DNA of 64,000 nucleotides from Psychrobacillus lasiicapitis (GTDB taxonomy: Bacteria > Bacillota > Bacilli > Bacillales_A > Planococcaceae), in the NCBI RefSeq assembly GCF_006861795.1, contig NZ_VDGH01000008.1:186001-250000 (forward strand), given 5' to 3'. Under the pieces are notes generated by a model that saw nothing but the letters and a program-made list of their open reading frames with translations, had not been told where the DNA came from and made no database searches. This document shows positions 25,408 through 33,899 of the stretch, piece after piece. Position 1 is the first letter of the stretch, and every line of letters begins with the position of its first letter. Made by a program: the position numbers and the translations under genes.

Positions 25408-27633
25408 ATGAATTTTACAGAACCTTACTACATTACAGAATCTAATAGAATGTGTATAGAAGCTGGGATGGATCCGTATGAGGTATCGAGACCTAAGACC
25501 TTTTTAAGCAAATCGGAGTTTGAAAAGAAGCGAAAATCATATAGCGAAATATTATCAGTCGTAAGTTTTTTCTCGAATAAGTTACTAGATTCCTTAAAAG
25601 GAACGCCGATACTTGTTGTTGTTTCAGATGCAGCTGGTTATCTGCTTGAAATTGAGGGAGATGAGACTATTAAGTCTACCATCGAGCAGTTTGGTATTGT
25701 TCTTGGTAGCTTATTCATCCAAGAGGATACAGGAACCAATGTGATTAGCCTCTCATTGCAGCAAAAGCATCCGATCAGTTTGATTGGTGAACAGCATTAT
25801 CATACATTTCTTCATGGTATCGCTTGTTATGGAACCGCATTTCACTACACGGATGATAATGACTTGCTTGGCAGTGTGTCCATTATGATGCCTATCGAGT
25901 TTCAAAATCCACTTTTCTTAACGATGCTTTCTCAAGCAGTTGACTCGATTGAAAGAGAGCTATTATTAAGAAAACAAAATAAGAAGCTTAATATTATGAA
26001 TCAAATTATGTTAAGCAGAACAAGAAACGGAATTGTCATTACCGATGAGAATGGAATTACTACAGAATTTAATAGCTTTGCCGAAAAAATATCTAATAAT
26101 AGTAGAGATTCGGTTATGGGAAGAAATATTCAGGAATCTCATCTAACAGGAAACTATTTCAAGGAAGTACTGGAACAAGAAAAAATTATAGAAAATGAAG
26201 AGTTAAAATTTAGAGATAAAGAGGGTAACCTTATTGTCTGTCTATTCGATGCACAGCCAATTTATGAAGAGGACAAGATGATTGGTGCCTTTGGTCAGTT
26301 CAGAGATATTTCTGATCGATATTTGTTGCAAGAAAAATATAACTATTTAGCTTTTCATGATGATTTAACAAATCTCCCAAACAGACGATATATAAATAAG
26401 GAAATAGAAACCATTATTCAAGCACTAAACGGCGGTGAGTGCAGGACTTTAGCTCTGTTATTTATAGATTTGGATCGCTTTAAAATTATTAATGATAATT
26501 TTAACCATTCTTTTGGAGATAAATTTCTGATTGAGGTAAGTAAACGTTTAAGCAGCTGTCTCGGAGAAAAGGATATACTTGCTCGAATGGGTGGAGATGA
26601 ATTTGTTTTCCTACTAAAAGATTTTGTTGATCGGGACTATGTTACGAATAAAGCAGAAGAGATACTTCAACTGTTTCAGCAACCTTTTTACGTCGGCATG
26701 AAAGAATTACATACGACAGCAAGTATCGGTGTTGCCATTTATCCCGAATATTCTATTTCAAAGGAGCAACTGATGGTCTATGCCGATAATGCGATGTATC
26801 AGGCAAAATCTCAAGGTAAAAATCGTTATGTCATTCATACTGCCGAATTATTAAATGTCATGATGGACGAATACAAGCTAGAGGTCGATTTAAGAAGAGC
26901 ACTGGATAAAAATGAATTTGTTCTACATTATCAGCCTCAGATTAATAACTGCACAGGTAAGTTGGTTGGATTTGAAGCACTCATTCGCTGGCAGCATCCG
27001 ACACTAGGTTTAATACCTCCTGGAAAGTTTATAAAGCTTGCTGAGGAGAATGGATTGATCACGCAAATTGGTGAATGGGTAATTGAGGAAGCCTGTTCCC
27101 AAATCAAAAAATGGCAAGATGCTGGCATGACACCAGTAAAAATGTCCGTTAATCTATCTACCCAGCAATTTCTAACAAGAAATCTTGTTTCATTCATGAA
27201 AAATGTACTCGAACGTACAGCTATTGATCCGGCATATCTCGTAGTAGAGATTACTGAGTATATGGCAATGGAAGGCGAATATTCCATACACGTTTTGAAA
27301 CAGTTAAAAGCGCTTGGTCTTGGTATCAGTATTGATGATTTTGGGACAGGTTACAGCTCTCTTAATTATCTGAAGAACTTTCCAATCGATTATATTAAGA
27401 TCGACAAATCCTTTGTAAGTGAATTAATGAACAACGAGAAAGATACGATCATTGTAAAAGCAATCATCACATTAGCTCATAATCTTCATAAGGAAGTTAT
27501 AGCAGAAGGAGTGGAAACAAAGGAACAGCTTGATTTTTTGAAAGATCACCAATGTGATATCTCACAGGGCTATTACTTTAACAAACCACTTCCAGTAGAT
27601 GAAATTGAAACCATCTATTTAGCACAACATTGA
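25408..27633 (+). CDS. Cytoplasmic GAF-PAS-GGDEF-EAL c-di-GMP turnover protein
   Basis: 741 residues with no membrane helix. Residues about 1-190 resemble the N-terminal sensor region of AcoR/DhaR-type activators (SLSLQQKHPISLIGEQHYHTFLHGIACYGTAF). A PAS domain follows (about 195-305). The GGDEF domain (about 310-480) has an intact active site RMGGDEF (GGDEF 395-399), but the inhibitory RxxD site is GEKD. The EAL domain (about 490-735) keeps FEALIRW (523-525), NLSTQQF, EITEYMA, DDFGTGYSS (643-651), KIDKSF, AEGVET and QGYYFNKPLP, so phosphodiesterase activity is likely. It is the first gene of an operon with a TPP enzyme (21-bp gap). The sensor may detect a metabolite related to that enzyme; this is inference. 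Confidence 0.9.
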   Translation: MNFTEPYYITESNRMCIEAGMDPYEVSRPKTFLSKSEFEKKRKSYSEILSVVSFFSNKLLDSLKGTPILVVVSDAAGYLLEIEGDETIKSTIEQFGIVLGSLFIQEDTGTNVISLSLQQKHPISLIGEQHYHTFLHGIACYGTAFHYTDDNDLLGSVSIMMPIEFQNPLFLTMLSQAVDSIERELLLRKQNKKLNIMNQIMLSRTRNGIVITDENGITTEFNSFAEKISNNSRDSVMGRNIQESHLTGNYFKEVLEQEKIIENEELKFRDKEGNLIVCLFDAQPIYEEDKMIGAFGQFRDISDRYLLQEKYNYLAFHDDLTNLPNRRYINKEIETIIQALNGGECRTLALLFIDLDRFKIINDNFNHSFGDKFLIEVSKRLSSCLGEKDILARMGGDEFVFLLKDFVDRDYVTNKAEEILQLFQQPFYVGMKELHTTASIGVAIYPEYSISKEQLMVYADNAMYQAKSQGKNRYVIHTAELLNVMMDEYKLEVDLRRALDKNEFVLHYQPQINNCTGKLVGFEALIRWQHPTLGLIPPGKFIKLAEENGLITQIGEWVIEEACSQIKKWQDAGMTPVKMSVNLSTQQFLTRNLVSFMKNVLERTAIDPAYLVVEITEYMAMEGEYSIHVLKQLKALGLGISIDDFGTGYSSLNYLKNFPIDYIKIDKSFVSELMNNEKDTIIVKAIITLAHNLHKEVIAEGVETKEQLDFLKDHQCDISQGYYFNKPLPVDEIETIYLAQH

Positions 27634-27654
27634 CTATAAGGGGACTCTTACAAC

Positions 27655-29289
27655 ATGACAACGACTTCATCGGTATTAGTATCGAATTTTAAACATTGGG
27701 GAATTCACCATATATTTGGTATTCCAGGTAAAGCAATATCTCCAATATTATTCGAAGTATTACACCATGAAATGGAATTTGTATTAAGTAAACATGAAGC
27801 AGCTGCAGGATTTGAAGCCACTGGTTATGCCCAGATGAATCGAAAAATCGGAGTCGCAGTTGGTACATCTGGACCAGGCGGTACTAACCTGCTTACAGCC
27901 GCTGGTCAGGCGAAAGCCTCGAATCTACCATTATTAATCATCACTGGACATCCTTCCATGAAAGACACCGGAAAAGCAATGGGACAGGACTCAAGTCTTT
28001 TTGGTGCGGATCTTGTAGATATGTTCCGATCTGTCACGAAATTTAGTGCTCGGGTAGAACGAGGAGATATGCTAAAACCTTTTCTAGAGCATGCCCTGGA
28101 AAAAGCTCTATCCGGTGTAAAAGGACCTGTCCATCTTTCTATCGCGTTTGATATTTTATTGGAAGAGATTGAACCATTCCAGCTTGACCTACCGGTACCT
28201 CATGAAATGATTTCACCTAAAACTAGTGAAGTGATTGAGAAACTGAATATAGCTAAACGTCCTCTTCTATTCTTAGGAAAAGGCGTACATTCGAGTCGGG
28301 CGTATGAAGAAGTTCAACAGCTTGCCGAACATTGGAACATCCCTGTCATCACAACACCAGGAGGAAAAGGAACATTCCCTTCTAACCATACGCTGTCTCT
28401 TGGCGCATTTGGTCTCGGTGGTACTCCTGAAGCAACATCATACTTACAAGAAAAGGTCGACCTATTAATAGTCATCGGTTCTAAACTAAGTGATATGTCT
28501 ACAGCTGGTATATCGGAAGCGATGTATCCCGAACATGTCATTCACTTCGATTATGACCCAACATTTATCGGGAAATCGATTCAAGTACCCACTACTCCAG
28601 TACTTGGTGATATAAAGTCGAATTTAACAGCTATGTTAAAAGATATGCCAAAAACAGATAGCGAAGCATTTTTAACACCAATCAAGGAGATTCAACTTCA
28701 GGAAAATAATCCAGGGGAGCGTATGTCCGCAGTCCAAGTTTTACGGGCAATGCGCCACGCACTTCCAAACGATGCGATTGTTTTTGGAGATGATGGAAGT
28801 CACTCTTTTTATGGTATTAAACACTTTGATATCTATAAGCCAGGCACTTTCTTCTTTGATGATATATTCGGTGCCATGGGGAACGGAATTGGCTACTCCA
28901 TTGGCGCAAAACTAGCAGCTCCTGAAGAAACGATTGTGTGCTTAGTTGGGGACGGATGTATGTTCATGCACGGAACTGAACTTTCAACGGCTTATAACTA
29001 TAACTCCCCTGTTTTGTTCGTCGTTTTAAATAATGGACGACTTGATATGGTTGAAAAAGGAATGCAAAAAATGATCGGCACTTCTATCGGTGGTGTGTAC
29101 GAGACTCCACTCAATGTAAAAGGGTTTGCCGAATCTATGGGATTGGAAGCATTTACTTGTCATGACCCATATGATTTATCCAATAAAATAAAAGAGTCGT
29201 TACTGAAGATAAAAGAAACAAATAAACCAATCGTAATTGAAGCATTGGTGGATGAACACGAAATACCACCAACTATGGGGAGGCAATAA
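27655..29289 (+). CDS. Thiamine-pyrophosphate enzyme of the acetolactate synthase/benzoylformate decarboxylase family
   Basis: 544 residues with the three-domain TPP enzyme layout. The N-terminal pyrimidine-binding domain has HIFGIPGKAISPI and SKHEAAAGFEATGYAQ (catalytic Glu), VGTSGPGGTNLLT and PLLIITGHP. The middle domain covers about 190-330. The C-terminal PP domain has GDGCMFMHGTELSTAYNYNSPVLFVVLNN, the GDG-X(24-27)-NN motif. The exact reaction (carboligase, decarboxylase or oxidase) is not clear. No regulatory-subunit gene is adjacent, so biosynthetic IlvB is unlikely. A CMD-like gene follows 1 bp later, suggesting degradation of a 2-oxo acid or ring-derived compound. Confidence 0.8.
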   Translation: MTTTSSVLVSNFKHWGIHHIFGIPGKAISPILFEVLHHEMEFVLSKHEAAAGFEATGYAQMNRKIGVAVGTSGPGGTNLLTAAGQAKASNLPLLIITGHPSMKDTGKAMGQDSSLFGADLVDMFRSVTKFSARVERGDMLKPFLEHALEKALSGVKGPVHLSIAFDILLEEIEPFQLDLPVPHEMISPKTSEVIEKLNIAKRPLLFLGKGVHSSRAYEEVQQLAEHWNIPVITTPGGKGTFPSNHTLSLGAFGLGGTPEATSYLQEKVDLLIVIGSKLSDMSTAGISEAMYPEHVIHFDYDPTFIGKSIQVPTTPVLGDIKSNLTAMLKDMPKTDSEAFLTPIKEIQLQENNPGERMSAVQVLRAMRHALPNDAIVFGDDGSHSFYGIKHFDIYKPGTFFFDDIFGAMGNGIGYSIGAKLAAPEETIVCLVGDGCMFMHGTELSTAYNYNSPVLFVVLNNGRLDMVEKGMQKMIGTSIGGVYETPLNVKGFAESMGLEAFTCHDPYDLSNKIKESLLKIKETNKPIVIEALVDEHEIPPTMGRQ

Positions 29290-29290
29290 C

Positions 29291-29680
29291 ATGGAAAACA
29301 ACAAGCGATATGAGGCCGGGAAACAAGCAATGGAGGAATTATTTTCACAAGAAGTACGAACTGGCATGGAAGAAATAAAAAAAGTTTCCCCTGACTTATG
29401 GGAGATGATTGTATCCTTTGGCTTTGGAGACCTCTACTCTCGAAAAACACTTTCGTTCGCACAACGAGAAATCATTACACTGACAACGCTTATCACACAA
29501 GGAGCTTTCGATCAGCTTAGAGTTCACTTACAAGCAGCTCTAAATGTTGGGCTCTCCAAAGAAGAAATAATAGAGATTATCATCCACTGTGCCGGATACG
29601 TTGGTTTTCCAAAAGCGGTTCACGCAATGGGAATCGCTGGAGAGATTTTTAAAGAATCAGAGGAAACACACAATAAATAA
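29291..29680 (+). CDS. Carboxymuconolactone decarboxylase-family protein
   Basis: The ATG at 29291 is chosen because GGGGAGG lies upstream within the end of the TPP gene; this gives 129 residues. The CMD fold signature is seen in LSFAQREIITLTTLITQGAFDQLRVHLQAALNVGLSKEEIIEIIIHCAGYVGFPKAVHAM. It lacks the CxxC of AhpD-like peroxidases (single Cys in HCAGYVG), so a PcaC-type decarboxylase or lyase role is more likely than a redox role. It is the last gene before a perfect 15-bp terminator. Confidence 0.85.
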   Translation: MENNKRYEAGKQAMEELFSQEVRTGMEEIKKVSPDLWEMIVSFGFGDLYSRKTLSFAQREIITLTTLITQGAFDQLRVHLQAALNVGLSKEEIIEIIIHCAGYVGFPKAVHAMGIAGEIFKESEETHNK

Positions 29681-29719
29681 ACCAAATGCCCACCTAAATC
29701 AGGTGGGCATTTGGTTTGG
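29681..29719 (+). terminator. Perfect 15-bp terminator after the c-di-GMP/TPP operon
   Basis: ACCAAATGCCCACCT (29681-29695) pairs with AGGTGGGCATTTGGT (29701-29715) around a 5-nt loop, directly after the stop. The T tract is weak (TTGG). It may work in both directions, also ending the small minus-strand ORF at 29756-29905. Confidence 0.75.
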
Positions 29720-29755
29720 CTACGAGGAAGTTTAAGAACTTCCATCTCACGCTTG

Positions 29756-29905
29756 TCAAACTTTACTTTTATCCAATAAGCTTCTCAGCTGCTCCGATAA
29801 CTCTTTAATAATATCATCCGTTTTAATCGAATCATTCTCATTTCCTCTATTATATCCATATTCTAAAATACGCTTGAATTCTTCTTGTAATTCTGCCGTT
29901 GTCAT
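29756..29905 (-). CDS. Small hypothetical protein, 49 residues
   Basis: ATG at 29905 is preceded by AGGAGG with 7-8 bp spacing. The product is MTTAELQEEFKRILEYGYNR, then an acidic turn and KTDDIIKELSEQLRSLLDKSKV. It is predicted to be two amphipathic helices with no membrane segment. Strong RBS and codon pattern support a real gene. No family recognised. It lies convergent to the CMD gene, sharing the terminator. Confidence 0.55.
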   Translation of the reverse strand: MTTAELQEEFKRILEYGYNRGNENDSIKTDDIIKELSEQLRSLLDKSKV

Positions 29906-30255
29906 ACGACAATACCTCCTATGTTTTTCAATATATTGTATCTATTAATAATTAATTAACTTTTTGTATATTGTAATACAGCACCATTACAGCATGATGT
30001 CAAAACTACTCATTATCTATTAAATTACGATTAAATTCGATGCAAAAGTTTTTGAATGATTAACTCACCTCTAAAATATCTGATAACTTCCAGAATAATA
30101 ATACAGGAATGCCTTATCAAAGCAAGCGCTTTTTAGCTTTTATTGTAAATTACCCCATTTTCATTGTAACAAACATCATAATTATAGAATAGTCTGAATA
30201 AAGAATAGATTTTATGTTCTAAAAGGACGAAATTTATCAAAAGAGAACATAAAAT

Positions 30256-30284
30256 AACACCCACCTTTTTATCAGGTGAGCGTT
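30256..30284 (-). terminator. Hairpin of the AACGCCCAC family
   Basis: AACACCCACCT (30256-30266) pairs with AGGTGAGCGTT (30274-30284). The two non-Watson-Crick positions are G-U on the minus strand but A-C mismatches on plus, so it is built for minus-strand RNA. The following T tract is weak. Confidence 0.45.
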
Positions 30285-30352
30285 AGTTTTGGATTATATA
30301 TTTAATAGAAAGTACTTTTTTCGTGTACAATCATTTTTCTTCGCTCACATAA

Positions 30353-30388
30353 AAAAACGCCCTCTTATTCGTTTAAGTGGACGTTTTT
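30353..30388 (-). terminator. Probable terminator of the TRAP/amidase operon
   Basis: AAAAACGCCCTCTTA (30353-30367) pairs with TAAGTGGACGTTTTT (30374-30388) with one mismatch and one wobble. Runs of A and T on both sides allow bidirectional termination. It lies about 165 bp beyond the amidase stop at 30552. Confidence 0.6.
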
Positions 30389-30551
30389 AATGTATTTAAT
30401 TAAAATAGGAAAGCTTTTTAGTTCACTTAATCTGGTTTATTTAAGAATCACACTAATATTCACAGTCCCCAGGAAGATATTCTGCCAAATGTAAAATTCC
30501 CATCTGATCCATTAGCTAAATACACACGAACATACAATCAAACGACGACAC

Positions 30552-31976
30552 TTAATTGAGAATGTCATATTTTGCTGTATTAATGGAGAGTTCCGATTCC
30601 AAAGCATGACCTACCCGATATAAAGTAACTTCATCGAATTCTCTTCCGATAAGCTGAAATCCTACTGGCATACCATCAGAGGAAAAGCCACATGGTACTG
30701 ACAGACTAGGAAAACCATTAAGATTTGTCGGGGCTGTAAGTTTGATAATTGACCAGCGAATATGCTGACCAATATATTTTTCAATATCCACATGGCGCTC
30801 ACCGATTTTCGGCGGCAGGATGGGCAATGTCGGAGTGAAAATTACATCAACGTTTTCTAGTGCTCGGTTAAATTCTTCTTTAGCTAGTTGACGAGTCTGT
30901 AAAGCCTGCGCATACTCATATCCTTTCGTCTCCATGGCTGTATACAGGCGTTCTTTCACCTCGTCATCCCATTGATCTGGATAATCTTTTAAATTCTGTT
31001 CATGAACAGCGAATGCTTCACTTCGTAAGATAACTTTATGTGCATCTGAGAACTTTTCAATGTGCGGCAAATCTACAGACTTAACAACAGCACCCATGTT
31101 TCGTAAAACTTGAATAGTTTTATTCATTATCGTTCTTACTTCATCATTCATATCATCAAAATAAAATTTAGATGGCAACCCTATTTTCATTCCTGCTATT
31201 CCTTTTCCTATATCTCTTAAAAAATCTTCTGATTCACGATCAATGGAATAAGGATCATTTTTATCAAAACCAGCAAGAGCATTCATAACTATTGCGTTAT
31301 CTGTCACAGTTCTAGTCAGTGGTCCGACATGATCAAGCGTCCATGAAAGCGGATAAACTCCTTGTTTGCTAATACGGCCATATGTCGGTTTCATTCCAAC
31401 AACTCCGCAAAAGGAAGCTGGAACCCTGACTGATCCTCCTGTATCAGTGCCTAACGCAGCGTAGCACAAGCAAGCAGATACTGCAGCGGCGGATCCGCTA
31501 CTTGATCCTCCTGTCATTTTTTCCGGATTGTGAGGATTTCGAACTGGGCCAAAATAGGAACGATCACCAGTAGGACCATAAGCAAATTGATGAGTGTTCA
31601 ACTTTCCGATTAAGATGGCTCCTGCCTCTTTCAATTTCTCAACTACGGTTGCATTATATTCAGGGACAAAATCCTGGTAGATTTCAGAACCCATTGTAGT
31701 CTTTGCATTCACCGTATAGATTAAATCTTTTAAACCAATGGGAATTCCGTGAAGAGGACCTTTATAATTACCAGCTTCTATTTCTCGTTGAACTTTATGA
31801 GCTTGTTCTATAACATCTTCGCGATCGACGGTGATATATGAATTGATTATAGGATCAATGTTTTCTATGCGTTTTAGGAATTTTAAAGCAATTTCAACCG
31901 GAGATATTTTCTTCTCTTTGATCATTTCAGAAATCTTTTTAATATCGTAAGTCACTAAATCTTCTTTAGTTTTCAT
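30552..31976 (-). CDS. Amidase (amidase signature family, GatA-like)
   Basis: 474 residues. The catalytic triad of the amidase signature family is visible: Lys in GIPIGLKDLIYT, Ser in MTGGSSSGSAAAVSA and Ser in GTDTGGSVRVPASFCGVVGMKPT. GatB and GatC partners are absent, so this is a catabolic amidase rather than a tRNA amidotransferase. It is the last gene after the TRAP transporter genes (35-bp gap) and may hydrolyse an amide taken up by that system or release an organic acid for the adjacent dehydrogenase. The substrate is unknown. Confidence 0.85.
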   Translation of the reverse strand: MKTKEDLVTYDIKKISEMIKEKKISPVEIALKFLKRIENIDPIINSYITVDREDVIEQAHKVQREIEAGNYKGPLHGIPIGLKDLIYTVNAKTTMGSEIYQDFVPEYNATVVEKLKEAGAILIGKLNTHQFAYGPTGDRSYFGPVRNPHNPEKMTGGSSSGSAAAVSACLCYAALGTDTGGSVRVPASFCGVVGMKPTYGRISKQGVYPLSWTLDHVGPLTRTVTDNAIVMNALAGFDKNDPYSIDRESEDFLRDIGKGIAGMKIGLPSKFYFDDMNDEVRTIMNKTIQVLRNMGAVVKSVDLPHIEKFSDAHKVILRSEAFAVHEQNLKDYPDQWDDEVKERLYTAMETKGYEYAQALQTRQLAKEEFNRALENVDVIFTPTLPILPPKIGERHVDIEKYIGQHIRWSIIKLTAPTNLNGFPSLSVPCGFSSDGMPVGFQLIGREFDEVTLYRVGHALESELSINTAKYDILN

Positions 31977-32011
31977 TTAATATCCCATCCTTTGCATCAT
32001 TTATCTTGATA

Positions 32012-33280
32012 TCACTTAACTAGTCCAAGAGAAAGAGCAGGAAAAGCAATAACAGCAATCAGACCGAGTATCAGTACAGCATAGAAAGGCAATACGCCTT
32101 TGACCACATTTCCTACACTTTCTCTAGTAATCCCGCTCACTACAAATAGATTTAATCCTACTGGTGGTGTAATCATTCCCAATTCCATATTAATCGTCAT
32201 AATGATTGCAAAATGTAACAAGTTTATATCGAATATCGCTAGTAGTGGTAACAAGATTGGTAAGGTGATTAGAATGATAGACACCGCATCTAGGAACATA
32301 CCTAACACAAAGAACAACAAGTTAATGGCAATTAGGAAAACCCAAACATTTGTGGAACTTGACTCTATCCATTGTGTTATCGATTGTGGGATTTGTTCAG
32401 TAGTCAGGAACATACCGAAAATATTAGCAGATGCAATAATCAAGAAAATCATTGCTGAAATATTGATGGATTCTTTCACTATGCCTCTAAATATAGGAAA
32501 TTTCATTTCTTTATAGACAAATACAGATACAATTACTGAATAAAGAACTGCAACAAACGATGCTTCCGTAGGTGTCATAATCCCAGTATAAATTCCACCC
32601 AAAATTAGAATCGGCAATATAAAACCCCAAATTGCCTTTCGTGATTTACGGATTCTTTCTTGCATACTTTCTTTTGGCAATGTATCATACTTATTTATTC
32701 TGGCATTTATAATGGCTGAGATCATTAATAGTGCTCCCAGGAATATACCAGGTAAAATACCCGCCGTAAAAAGATCCCCGATGGACTGTTCGGAAACCAC
32801 TCCATAAATAATTAGAGGTATAGATGGCGGTATTAATATACCAAGAGTTCCTGCAGCTGCAACCAGTCCCATCGAATACCGCTTGCTATAACCTGCTTCT
32901 ACCATTGCAGGAATCATAATAGCTCCTATAGCAGCAGCTGTCGCTGGACTCGATCCAGAAATAGCTGCGAAAATCATACAAGCTGAAATCGTAACAAGTG
33001 CAAGCCCGCCTCTAAAATGACCGATCCATGACTTTAACGCTTCGATCAAAGCGAAAGAAATTCCTCCTCTTGACATAATGATTCCGGCAAAAATAAAGCC
33101 CGGAATTGCCATTAATGCTGAGGAACTAACCGAAGTAAACATTTTTTGTATAACTGCATACATCGTAAAATCGATTAAACTAAGGGCAAATAAACTAGAT
33201 AATCCGAGACTTACAGCAATTGGAACCCTGATTAAGCAAAGAACAAAAAATGATATCAGCAGTACTAATGTGGCACTCAT
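32012..33280 (-). CDS. dctM: TRAP transporter large permease (DctM type)
   Basis: 422 residues, about 12 membrane helices with the DctM features IPGFIFAGIIMSRGGI, SGSSPATAAAIGAIMIPAMVEAGYSKRYSMGLVAAAGTLGILIPPSIPLIIYGVV and the C-terminal GMITPPVGLNLFVV. It moves an organic acid with Na+ using the DctP binding protein and DctQ. It starts at ATG 33280 with GGAGG; the DctQ stop is 18 bp upstream. Confidence 0.93.
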   Translation of the reverse strand: MSATLVLLISFFVLCLIRVPIAVSLGLSSLFALSLIDFTMYAVIQKMFTSVSSSALMAIPGFIFAGIIMSRGGISFALIEALKSWIGHFRGGLALVTISACMIFAAISGSSPATAAAIGAIMIPAMVEAGYSKRYSMGLVAAAGTLGILIPPSIPLIIYGVVSEQSIGDLFTAGILPGIFLGALLMISAIINARINKYDTLPKESMQERIRKSRKAIWGFILPILILGGIYTGIMTPTEASFVAVLYSVIVSVFVYKEMKFPIFRGIVKESINISAMIFLIIASANIFGMFLTTEQIPQSITQWIESSSTNVWVFLIAINLLFFVLGMFLDAVSIILITLPILLPLLAIFDINLLHFAIIMTINMELGMITPPVGLNLFVVSGITRESVGNVVKGVLPFYAVLILGLIAVIAFPALSLGLVK

Positions 33281-33298
33281 AATGGTCCCTCCTTCCCG

Positions 33299-33817
33299 TT
33301 ATACCGCATTCTTCATGCGTTCAATATTTTCTTGTTCTTCATCTTTAACTGGATTACGAATAACACTTACAATCCTAACCAAAAAATAGAAAGAAAGCAG
33401 TCCCATCCCTATTGGCATAATCATATAAGTAAGCCAGATTGGAATTCCTACATCTACAGTTACTCCTCCTTGGACTCTTGCAATGTCTACCATTTCTATT
33501 CCCATGAACATTAAGTAAATACTAAAACCAGCTCCTAGGACATTGCTTATAATATTGAATATTTTCTTAATGAAGGGTGGCATTTTATCATAAACTAAGT
33601 CCACTACAATGTGACGTTCATCTTTTAATGCCATACCAAAACCAAGGAAAATGGCTGCAACCATAAAAATCTCGAAAATTTCTGTTGTCCAACCAACTGG
33701 ATTATTGAAAATATAACGCATAAACACGCCGTATATTGCAATAATTGAACCTGTAATAAAAAAGAAAGATGCAATACCTTCTTCAACTATTTCTAAAATC
33801 GATAGGATCTTTTTCAT
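33299..33817 (-). CDS. dctQ: TRAP transporter small permease (DctQ type)
   Basis: 172 residues, four membrane helices with the family pattern NNPVGWTTEIFEIFMVAAIFLGFGMALKDERHIVVDLVYDKMP (the W-E-... FlG...H..V.l motif). It is separated from the binding-protein gene by a perfect 15-bp hairpin and from dctM by 18 bp. The acidic C-terminus faces the cytoplasm. Confidence 0.92.
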   Translation of the reverse strand: MKKILSILEIVEEGIASFFFITGSIIAIYGVFMRYIFNNPVGWTTEIFEIFMVAAIFLGFGMALKDERHIVVDLVYDKMPPFIKKIFNIISNVLGAGFSIYLMFMGIEMVDIARVQGGVTVDVGIPIWLTYMIMPIGMGLLSFYFLVRIVSVIRNPVKDEEQENIERMKNAV

Positions 33818-33855
33818 TTTGAATAGCCCCCTTTGTAACTATAACTCTATGAGTA

Positions 33856-33891
33856 TTAAGAAGATTATGGATTAGACCATAATCTTCTTAA
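33856..33891 (-). promoter_or_regulatory. Intercistronic hairpin between dctP and dctQ
   Basis: TTAAGAAGATTATGG and CCATAATCTTCTTAA form a perfect 15-bp stem with a 6-nt loop, 9 bp after the dctP stop and without a T tract. Such hairpins usually stabilise the upstream binding-protein message or partly reduce read-through. Confidence 0.7.
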
Positions 33892-33899
33892 ACTGTTCA

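Larger units (their letters stand above)
29906..30551. other. Gene-free region with two terminator-like hairpins
   Basis: About 650 bp of AT-rich sequence. It contains the upstream region of the 49-residue ORF and two hairpins of the AACGCCCAC type (30256-30284 and 30353-30388). No ORF with an RBS was found. Confidence 0.5.

Noticed and set aside
30552-31976. GatA of the tRNA amidotransferase
   Set aside because: No gatB or gatC nearby, and the operon context is a TRAP transporter, so a stand-alone amidase is more likely.
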